NCBI GenBank assembly: GCA_028709985.1 | Contig: JAQUTB010000003.1 | Coordinates: 3,857-16,443, forward strand | DNA length: 12,587 bases | DNA from: Dethiosulfovibrio sp. | GTDB lineage: Bacteria; Synergistota; Synergistia; Synergistales; Dethiosulfovibrionaceae | Reading direction: 5' to 3' | Part shown: in pieces, positions 6,801 to 12,587 of the stretch | Layout: every line of letters starts with the position of its first letter | Numbering within the stretch: position 1 is the first letter of the stretch | Notes under the pieces: model-generated | What the model saw: the letters and a program-made list of their open reading frames with translations, nothing else | Database searches by the model: none | What the model was told of the DNA's origin: nothing | Translations under genes and position numbers: made by a program

Positions 6801-8951
6801 CTATGAGCGCTCCACAGGGGCCAGGCCAGAGCCCTCCCTGTTTACTTTAAAGGCCTTCACCAGGTCCACCAGCTCATCGGACCGAGCTGACATCAGCTGG
6901 GCCTCGTCGGACACCCCTCCCGATGCCCTGGCGGTCTCGTCCGTGGCGGTCCTGACGTTGTCCATCATGTCCGACACGTCCACTATCGTCCGAGACACCG
7001 ACTCTATGGCCGAGGCCATCTCCTGGCTGGACTTGGACTGAGACTCGGCAACCTGGGCTATCTCACCTATGGCCTCCGCGGCCCTGTCGACCTGCTCGAG
7101 GACGGAGCCCAGCTTCTCCCTGGCTTTTTCGGCCCGAGATACCACTGCGTCCACCATGGTCTCAGTCTCCTCCGCCACTGTAACCGAGTTATGGGCCTTA
7201 TCTATTAGGCTGTCTATCAGCTTCTCGACCTCCTGGGCGGCCTTGGCGGACTCCTCTGCCAACTTCCTGACCTCCTCAGCCACCACCGCGAAGCCTCTAC
7301 CTGCCTCCCCCGCCCTGGCCGCCTCTATGGCAGCGTTCAAGGCAAGAAGATTGGTCTGGTCCGCTATGGTCGTTATAGTGCTGACGAACTTGACTATGGA
7401 CTCCACCGATGTCGCCAGGTCCGAGATATTGGCCTTGGTCTTGGCGGTCTGATCGCCAAGACCCTGGACGTCGTCTATGGTCCTGGCCATCTCGCCCACC
7501 GCGTCGTTTGTGCTACGCCTGGAGCTCTCTCCAGCAGCGGCGGCGTCCTGAGCGGACTTAGCCGCCCTCTCAGAACCTGCGGCTATCTCCTCTATACCTG
7601 CCGAGGACTGCTGCAGCGAAGCAGCTCCCGCCTCGGCAAGCTCCGCCACCTTGTCCACTGCGTTTTGGACCTCGGTCATGGAGGCGTTCATCTCCTCCGC
7701 CAGGGCAGCCAGGGTTCCAGCTCCGTCGGAGAACTGTCCAGACCTGTCCAGGATCTGTCTAACGACGTCCCTCTGACGCCCCATCATCTCCGACAGGGCC
7801 TCGGCCATGGCGGACATCTCACCGGAACTGCCCACGTTAAAGTCCGATCTGTCCACTGTTAGGTCTCCGTCCCTGCCCCTCTCGGCGAAGCGAATAACCG
7901 ATTTTATGGGAGACGTGACGCTCCTCGAGAGGAATAGGCCAAGGGACAGAGCCAGCACCACTCCGACCAGTACCGCCACGGAGGAGGCCTTCATAGCCCC
8001 AGAAGCCACGTCCCTTCCGGATTTGACCGAGGCAATCGTCTCCTTCTGGTTGACCGATATAACCTGCTCCATGGCGGAGGCCACCGACTCCTGAGCTATG
8101 GACATATCCCCTCGATAGAAATCGGCCATCTTTCCGTATATAGCGACCGACTGATCCGCCACGTCTGTGGCGTTTTTGAAAAGCCTCCTCATGACCGAAA
8201 GGGGCGACAGGACTCGGCTGACGTAGGCCATTTCAAGCCTCTCCCTGAGCATCTCGTCGGAAATAGTGCCCTTTTGTTGAACCAGCTTGTTGATAAAGAC
8301 CGCGCCCTTATGGATCTTCTCGTGCTGTATGGACATGAGCTTGAATATCTCTTTAAGCTTTGCATTGGGCGAGTCAAAACCGGCCAAGAACACCCCCAAA
8401 TCACACTTTGAGTTATCCAGTTGGCCCGTAAAGCTGGTCTGAGTAACTATGGCCTCGCTGAGTTTTATCACCCAGTCCTCGTGTTTTGACAGAAGAACCG
8501 CCAGCTGGGCCTTAAAAAGGGTCGGGCTGTCTATGCCCAGCTCGTCCATGTTTCCGCAGAGGGCCAAAAATCCGTCAACTCCGTCCTTCCACGACCGCCA
8601 AGCCGGGGCGAAGGCATCCCAGGCCTGGGCCTCAGCCTCCGACTTAGGCAGAGCGGAGAACCTACCGATGAGGGATTCTGCCTTGCCGAATCTATCGAAG
8701 ATATCGCCGTAAAGGGCCAGACGACGGTCAGGAGGAAGTCCCTCCTGGATCAGCTGAGCCCCGTCCTCAGCGATCTTCAGCTGCTCGGAGTGGACCAGGG
8801 AGATTATGTTCATACCCTCCATCCTGACAGTTGCAAGCTCCTCTACAACGTCGGAGACCTTTCCCAGTCCCCTGTAGCCGGCTATCCCGACTATACCGCA
8901 GATAGCTGCGACCAGCAGGAAACCGCCGGTCAATTTTGTAGAAATCTTCAA
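6801..8951 (-). CDS. Methyl-accepting chemotaxis protein with periplasmic CZB-like zinc-binding signature
   Basis: The 716-residue product has TM1 at about 8-28, a helical periplasmic region (29-321), TM2 at about 322-341, a HAMP domain (342-396) and a cytoplasmic signalling domain (400-700) with the conserved hairpin tip [15 protein letters not shown] at 531-545. The periplasmic part contains a CZB-like pattern: His157 (KHEDW), Cys183 ([10 protein letters not shown], resembling C-x-G-x-W-L), and His210 and His214 (HEKIH). In CZB domains these His/Cys/His/His residues bind zinc, and the Cys is redox reactive. CZB domains are usually cytoplasmic, so this location is unusual. No C-terminal NWETF-type CheR tether is present. 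The start is taken as TTG 8951, about 11 bases after GGGGAG, because [13 protein letters not shown] is a normal receptor opening. The ATG pair nearer the ribosome site is out of frame. It lies 18 bases after the transaldolase gene and is coupled to the TSUP permease. Confidence 0.9.
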   Translation of the reverse strand: MKISTKLTGGFLLVAAICGIVGIAGYRGLGKVSDVVEELATVRMEGMNIISLVHSEQLKIAEDGAQLIQEGLPPDRRLALYGDIFDRFGKAESLIGRFSALPKSEAEAQAWDAFAPAWRSWKDGVDGFLALCGNMDELGIDSPTLFKAQLAVLLSKHEDWVIKLSEAIVTQTSFTGQLDNSKCDLGVFLAGFDSPNAKLKEIFKLMSIQHEKIHKGAVFINKLVQQKGTISDEMLRERLEMAYVSRVLSPLSVMRRLFKNATDVADQSVAIYGKMADFYRGDMSIAQESVASAMEQVISVNQKETIASVKSGRDVASGAMKASSVAVLVGVVLALSLGLFLSRSVTSPIKSVIRFAERGRDGDLTVDRSDFNVGSSGEMSAMAEALSEMMGRQRDVVRQILDRSGQFSDGAGTLAALAEEMNASMTEVQNAVDKVAELAEAGAASLQQSSAGIEEIAAGSERAAKSAQDAAAAGESSRRSTNDAVGEMARTIDDVQGLGDQTAKTKANISDLATSVESIVKFVSTITTIADQTNLLALNAAIEAARAGEAGRGFAVVAEEVRKLAEESAKAAQEVEKLIDSLIDKAHNSVTVAEETETMVDAVVSRAEKAREKLGSVLEQVDRAAEAIGEIAQVAESQSKSSQEMASAIESVSRTIVDVSDMMDNVRTATDETARASGGVSDEAQLMSARSDELVDLVKAFKVNREGSGLAPVERS

Positions 8952-8969
8952 ACCAACATCATCTCCCCT

Positions 8970-10064
8970 CTAACTCAAGGATGCCTTGGCCTCTATGGCC
9001 CTCATGAGATCGTCGAAGGCCTGGATGAAGGCTTGGACTCCCTGATCCATAAGCCGTGAGGTCACCTGGTCCAGGTCTATCCCAGACTCGGCCATAGAGG
9101 CCCTTCGGGACGACGCCCCGTCCAGGTCAAGCCCTATCCGGTCCTCCACAACCCCGTGGTCCATAAACGCCTCCATCGTGGCAGGAGGGACGGTGTTAAC
9201 CGTATCAGGCCCCATCAGCTCCTCCACGTAGAAGGTATCCCTGTAGGCCTCGCTCTTGGTTCCGGTACTGGCCCAAAGCATCCTCTGAGGAGAGGCCCCT
9301 TTAGCGACGAGATCGCCCCACCTGGAGGAGGAGAACAGATCTCTCCAGCCGGAGTAGGCCAGCCTGGCGTTGTCGACGCCGCAGTGTCCCATAACGTCGG
9401 AGAGCCCCTTTTCCATGAGGACCGGATCCAGTGCCGAGTCGAGTCGACTCACGAACAGGGAGGCTACGGACCTTATCGAGGACAGGTCCTCTCCCCTTTC
9501 GAGTCTCCTCTCCAGGCCGTTTATGTAGGCTAAGTTAACCCTCTCGGACTGATCGACGGAGAATATCAAAGTGGCGTTCACCGATATGCCCATGGCGGTG
9601 GCCTCCTCTATGGCGGCCATCCCTGCCTCCGTGGCCGGTATCTTTATCATGACGTTTGGGCGACCCAGAAGCCCCCTCAGCTTGACCGCCTGAACCACAG
9701 TGCCATCTACGTCGTCCGCCAATCGAGGGTCCACCTCCAGGCTGACGTACCCATCCAGACCACCTGTGGCCTGAAACACCGGCAACAGGATATCAGCGGC
9801 TCTACCGACGTCCTCTATGGCCAGCTCCTGGTAGATATCCTCCACCGACAGACCGGCCTTTGAAAAAGCTGAAATAGGACCGTCGTACTCCACTCCCTCA
9901 CCTATGGCCTTCTTGAATATGGCGGGATTGGACGTCACGCCTCTGACCCCCTGGGAGATCATCTCCAGAAGCCCACCCGAGTCCAGCAGCTCCCTGCTTA
10001 TAAAATCACACCAGATGCTCTGCCCCAGCTCTGAGGCCCTCCACAAAGAACTCACATACACCAT
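8970..10064 (-). CDS. tal: Transaldolase
   Basis: The 364-residue protein carries the transaldolase motifs. GVTSNPAIFKKAI is at about 42-54 and YVSLEVDPRLADD at about 106-118. Lys141 in NVMIKIPATEAG is the expected Schiff-base lysine. GISVNATLIFS and ASLFVSRLDSALDP (about 195-210) follow, then the WASTGTK and NTVPPAT stretches of the C-terminal part. Length and motifs match the long, about 360-residue Tal type rather than the short TalC/Fsa type. It transfers a dihydroxyacetone unit between sugar phosphates in the non-oxidative pentose phosphate pathway, in the cytoplasm. ATG 10064 sits almost against the GAAGGG ribosome site, so GTG 10061 or GTG 10055 may be the true start, changing the length by 1-3 residues. 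The gene is 21 bases after one chemoreceptor gene and 18 before the next, an odd setting for a metabolic enzyme. Confidence 0.93.
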   Translation of the reverse strand: MVYVSSLWRASELGQSIWCDFISRELLDSGGLLEMISQGVRGVTSNPAIFKKAIGEGVEYDGPISAFSKAGLSVEDIYQELAIEDVGRAADILLPVFQATGGLDGYVSLEVDPRLADDVDGTVVQAVKLRGLLGRPNVMIKIPATEAGMAAIEEATAMGISVNATLIFSVDQSERVNLAYINGLERRLERGEDLSSIRSVASLFVSRLDSALDPVLMEKGLSDVMGHCGVDNARLAYSGWRDLFSSSRWGDLVAKGASPQRMLWASTGTKSEAYRDTFYVEELMGPDTVNTVPPATMEAFMDHGVVEDRIGLDLDGASSRRASMAESGIDLDQVTSRLMDQGVQAFIQAFDDLMRAIEAKASLS

Positions 10065-10085
10065 TCCCTTCTATATCGGCAAAAA

Positions 10086-12221
10086 TCAAACCTTGGCTAG
10101 CCCTCTGTCGGATTCGAGAACGTAGCCCGAGGTCATCTCCCTCAGCTCGATCAATCTCTTGTCCTGCCCCTCTCTCACCTTTCGGAGCTCCTCCAGCTTA
10201 GCTCCCATCCTATCAGCGGCCAGTTTCATCTCCTTCGCCGACTCACTTCCGTTGTTGAGCATAGACGCGATGGAGTCGACCGCCCTCGCTATCTCCTGCG
10301 TGCTGGCCGACTGTTCCTCGGAAGCAGCTGCGATGGACTGGATACCCTCAGCCATGGCGGCAACCCCCTCCGCTGCCTGTCTTATCTCGACGGCGGCCTG
10401 GTCGGCCCTTCTAAGCAGGTCATCCATCATGGCCCCAGCGTCTTTGGTGTCCTTTGCTGCTACAGCCATATCCTGCTGCACCTTGTCTATGACGTTTTTG
10501 ATGCTGGAGGCGGCGTTGTTGCTCTCCTCAGCCAGTTTTCTGACCTCCTCCGCGACGACGGCAAAGCCCCTGCCAGCCTCCCCTGCCCTGGCTGCCTCTA
10601 TGGCAGCGTTGAGAGCCAGGAGATTGGTCTGGTCCGCTATGGTGACTATGGTATTGACGAAGCCGGTGATACCGCTGACAGAGCCCTCCAGCTCGGCCAT
10701 GGCCCCCATAACCCTGGAGGTCGCCTCACCGGCCCTGGTCGTCCCGGAGGACACTTCGTCCACGGCCTTGCGTCCCTGCTTGGCGTTTTCCGACACAGAG
10801 TTGGCTTTCTCGCTCAGCTCGGTCACCACCTGGGTGGAGCTGGAGACGCCAGAGGATACCTCCTCCACACCAGCGTTGGTCTCCTCGGCGGAGGACGCTA
10901 TTGAGTCCACCATGTCCGCCACAGTTTTGGATGCCCCCTCAACCGCGTCAAGAGCATCATGGACGTCGGAGGCGATATCACTCATTACCTTGGATCCAGA
11001 GGCAAACTGTTCGTTCATGACATTGACCTTTTTTACCAGCTGACGGTATTCCTCCAAAATGCGGCCGAAGGCCACCATAACCCGATCTATCTCGTTTACA
11101 CTGTCCCCCCTGGCCGCGACTTTCACGGAAAGATCGCCCTGGGCGATGCGGTCCGCAACAGACACGACGTTCTTAAGGGGAGAGACCAGCTTGATGACTA
11201 TCAGAGTCAGGGCCAAGAGACCTAATACAGCCAGAGGTAAGGTCCAAAGCAACAACCCTCTCTTCATGGCGCTGACCGGAGCCATGGCTAAGTCGGCGTT
11301 AACCACGACCATGACGAACCAAGGAGTCCCGTCTATCCTCTGGATGTACCCCCTCGAGTGCCTTCCGTTAAAGACGTATTCCAACGATACCGGGGATTGA
11401 GAGGAGAACACCCCTGATTCCAGACAGGCCTCCCACAGGGATGGAGCGCTGTCTTTCATGTAGACCCCGGCCTCCACCTTGGGATGGGAGACTATGGCCC
11501 CTTCTCCGTCCATCACTATGCCATAACTGCCCTCTCCCAGGCGAGCCTTGAGTATTCTATCGGCGACGGGGGTCAGGGACGTGCCGGAGAAGATGACCAT
11601 ACGTATGTTTCCGTCCACGTCAGGAACTCCCCTGTAACATCCAGCGTAGGGTTCTCCACCGAGCCATACTATGTCCTCGAAAAACCCTCTATCCTTGACA
11701 GCGTTCCTGTAGACAGGGCTGTCAACGCCAAAGACACCGCCTAGGAGAAGGTTGCCCTCTTTGTCCGTCAGGGTCGTGGCGACCCGAACCAGACCTTCGT
11801 CCGTGACCTGGAAAACGGAGAAATGGGAACCCATAGCCTCGCTCCATCCCTCGACCATGGTCTGATCTCCCGTTATGGGGTGTAGACCGTTGTCCATCAC
11901 GAAGATCTTATTGACCTTTTTATCCCCAACCTGAATGAGATCCTCGTTTGCGAAAATCCTCTTGCCCTCCAGCCTTTGGACGATGACGTTGACGAAGGAC
12001 TGGTTCGCGCCTCTCAAAGCCCCTATCTCCTGAGAAACGCCGACCTGAAGGCTTTCCACGAAGCCAAGCCCTCCGTCGTCTATGGTCCGCTCCAACATCC
12101 TACCTGCCCTCACCGACGCCACTCCCACCACGACGGCCAAAAGCAAGGCGATCATTATCCCGACTACGGACGCCACCTGAAAACCTACAGACATACCACG
12201 GCGTTTTCCCAAAACGTTCAC
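10086..12221 (-). CDS. Methyl-accepting chemotaxis protein with Cache3-Cache2-type sensor
   Basis: From GTG 12221 the product is 711 residues, with TM1 at about 12-36 and a periplasmic domain (about 37-320). That domain contains [35 protein letters not shown], a pattern typical of Cache_3-Cache_2 fusion sensors for small organic ligands. TM2 is at about 323-345 and the HAMP domain at 346-398. The signalling domain has its conserved tip at about 529-565 ([15 protein letters not shown], then [17 protein letters not shown]). The GTG is preceded by GGGAGGT (12228-12234) at six bases. A longer in-frame GTG at 12251 has no ribosome site and would place that site inside the coding region. This is the first gene of the minus-strand operon, and its promoter lies at 12305-12333. 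The ligand is not identifiable. No CheR-tether pentapeptide ends the protein. Confidence 0.92.
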   Translation of the reverse strand: MNVLGKRRGMSVGFQVASVVGIMIALLLAVVVGVASVRAGRMLERTIDDGGLGFVESLQVGVSQEIGALRGANQSFVNVIVQRLEGKRIFANEDLIQVGDKKVNKIFVMDNGLHPITGDQTMVEGWSEAMGSHFSVFQVTDEGLVRVATTLTDKEGNLLLGGVFGVDSPVYRNAVKDRGFFEDIVWLGGEPYAGCYRGVPDVDGNIRMVIFSGTSLTPVADRILKARLGEGSYGIVMDGEGAIVSHPKVEAGVYMKDSAPSLWEACLESGVFSSQSPVSLEYVFNGRHSRGYIQRIDGTPWFVMVVVNADLAMAPVSAMKRGLLLWTLPLAVLGLLALTLIVIKLVSPLKNVVSVADRIAQGDLSVKVAARGDSVNEIDRVMVAFGRILEEYRQLVKKVNVMNEQFASGSKVMSDIASDVHDALDAVEGASKTVADMVDSIASSAEETNAGVEEVSSGVSSSTQVVTELSEKANSVSENAKQGRKAVDEVSSGTTRAGEATSRVMGAMAELEGSVSGITGFVNTIVTIADQTNLLALNAAIEAARAGEAGRGFAVVAEEVRKLAEESNNAASSIKNVIDKVQQDMAVAAKDTKDAGAMMDDLLRRADQAAVEIRQAAEGVAAMAEGIQSIAAASEEQSASTQEIARAVDSIASMLNNGSESAKEMKLAADRMGAKLEELRKVREGQDKRLIELREMTSGYVLESDRGLAKV

Positions 12222-12227
12222 GGCTCT

Positions 12228-12234
12228 ACCTCCC
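12228..12234 (-). promoter_or_regulatory. Ribosome binding site fixing GTG start at 12221
   Basis: GGGAGGT on the minus strand ends six bases before GTG 12221, making this start much better than the upstream in-frame GTG at 12251. Confidence 0.8.
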
Positions 12235-12280
12235 TTTGAAGAATATCCCACTGATTGGACACGATCTCTGAGTATATCGT

Positions 12281-12306
12281 CTCATCCCGAGTCCCGCTAG
12301 GATGAG
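12281..12306. promoter_or_regulatory. Inverted repeat over the transcription start; operator candidate
   Basis: CTCATCC (12281-12287) and GGATGAG (12300-12306) are perfect 7-bp arms 12 bases apart. The right arm overlaps the -10 box (12305-12310) and the rest covers the predicted start point near 12298. The placement suits a repressor site, though it could also form a 5' leader hairpin. No regulator gene is in the window. Confidence 0.45.
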
Positions 12307-12333
12307 TCTAAAGAAACGGAAAGTCCATGTCAA
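12305..12333 (-). promoter_or_regulatory. Sigma70-type promoter of the chemoreceptor/transaldolase operon
   Basis: On the minus strand a consensus TTGACA (12333-12328) is followed by a 17-base spacer and TAGACT (12310-12305, four of six consensus bases). The predicted start is near 12298, giving a leader of about 77 bases before GTG 12221. No other promoter is evident in the 21- and 18-base gaps of the operon, so it likely drives all four genes. Confidence 0.75.
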
Positions 12334-12335
12334 TC

Positions 12336-12379
12336 GAAACGAGAAAAGAGGGGGCTTTTGCCCCCTCTTTTCTCGTTTC
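12336..12379. terminator. Bidirectional-type hairpin terminator
   Basis: A perfect 20-bp stem (12336-12355 with 12360-12379) with a TTTT loop has a GAGGGGGC core flanked by AAAA and TTTT, so the core hairpin is followed by a T run on both strands. It ends the minus-strand gene that stops at 12396, just ahead of the operon promoter at 12333. Confidence 0.9.
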
Positions 12380-12395
12380 ACCGGTAAACCGGGTA

Positions 12396-12587
12396 TTATC
12401 TCTCAGGCAGGCCCAACATCTCCGAGATGCTAGCCACCTCGTGAATCTCCTCTTTATTGGACAGGTCCCAGGAGGATATGGATACCTTGCCTGGACCGGA
12501 CTGACCGGATCCTATGGCTATCACCCCACCAAGCATGATGGTGCTCACTCCCCTGGCTATCCCCTGACGAAGCCTCGAGGAGAGCCC
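12396..12587 (-). CDS. C-terminal end of an unidentified protein, 5' partial
   Basis: The minus-strand frame is open from the window edge to TAA at 12398-12396, giving 63 residues. It reads GLSSRLRQGIARGVSTIML, then GGVIAIGSGQSGPGKVSIS, SWDLSNKEEIHEVASISEM and LGLPER. Base composition and codon use match the neighbours, and a strong terminator follows the stop by 16 bases, so it is probably the real 3' end of a gene. The glycine-rich GGVIAIGSGQSGPGK stretch only superficially resembles a nucleotide-binding loop. I do not recognise the family and assign no function. Confidence 0.65.
   Translation of the reverse strand, partial: GLSSRLRQGIARGVSTIMLGGVIAIGSGQSGPGKVSISSWDLSNKEEIHEVASISEMLGLPER

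Noticed and set aside
7259..10650. Near-identical signalling tips in the two chemoreceptors as evidence of recent duplication or gene conversion
   Set aside because: The tip is the most conserved part of all chemoreceptors. The DNA differs at many third positions and the sensor domains are unrelated.
10159..11043. 294-residue plus-strand open frame antisense to the Cache chemoreceptor
   Set aside because: It is very rich in Ser, Ala, Thr and Leu, as expected from the complement of receptor signalling helices. It has no recognisable domain, and the minus frame encodes a complete chemoreceptor.

Overview
The window reads as chromosomal DNA of a motile, diderm (Gram-negative type) bacterium. 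It has an RND-type periplasmic adaptor, an exported solute-binding protein and two transmembrane chemoreceptors. Coding is dense, genes start on strong GGAGG-type ribosome sites, TTG and GTG starts are frequent, and AGG (Arg) and ATA (Ile) codons are very common. That style, with the gene content, resembles Synergistota (Dethiosulfovibrio-like). The taxon is an inference from style and is not proven here.

Layout. (1) Bases 1-797 (+) hold the 3' part of an HlyD/RND membrane-fusion protein, closed by a perfect hairpin terminator. (2) Bases 823-4419 (+) form a signalling operon with its own promoter: an exported family-3 solute-binding protein, a membrane sensor with a Cache-like outer domain and a C-terminal Hpt-like domain lacking the phospho-accepting histidine, and a REC-HD-GYP response regulator expected to degrade cyclic-di-GMP. 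(3) Bases 4487-5776 (+) encode a CNNM/CorC-type transporter with a strong terminator. (4) Bases 5820-6076 lie between convergent genes and hold an almost fully self-complementary 200-base element. It has a 20-bp perfect outer stem, a 17-position inner stem with one mismatch, and two tip hairpins with different stems but the same GTCCT loop. No gene explains it, and it is the most unusual item in the window. (5) Bases 12333 down to 6077 (-) form a four-gene operon: Cache-type chemoreceptor, transaldolase, chemoreceptor with a zinc-binding (CZB-like) signature in its periplasmic part, and a TSUP-family permease that starts one base after the chemoreceptor stop. A TTGACA/TAGACT promoter with a 17-base spacer drives it. 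(6) A 20-bp stem terminator at 12336-12379 separates this operon from the C-terminal end of an unidentified minus-strand gene at the window edge.

Together the genes are mainly sensing and signalling: external ligand sensors (binding protein, Cache domains, CZB-like domain) feed a c-di-GMP phosphodiesterase on one strand and chemotaxis on the other, alongside transport genes (RND adaptor, CNNM, TSUP) and one central-carbon enzyme.
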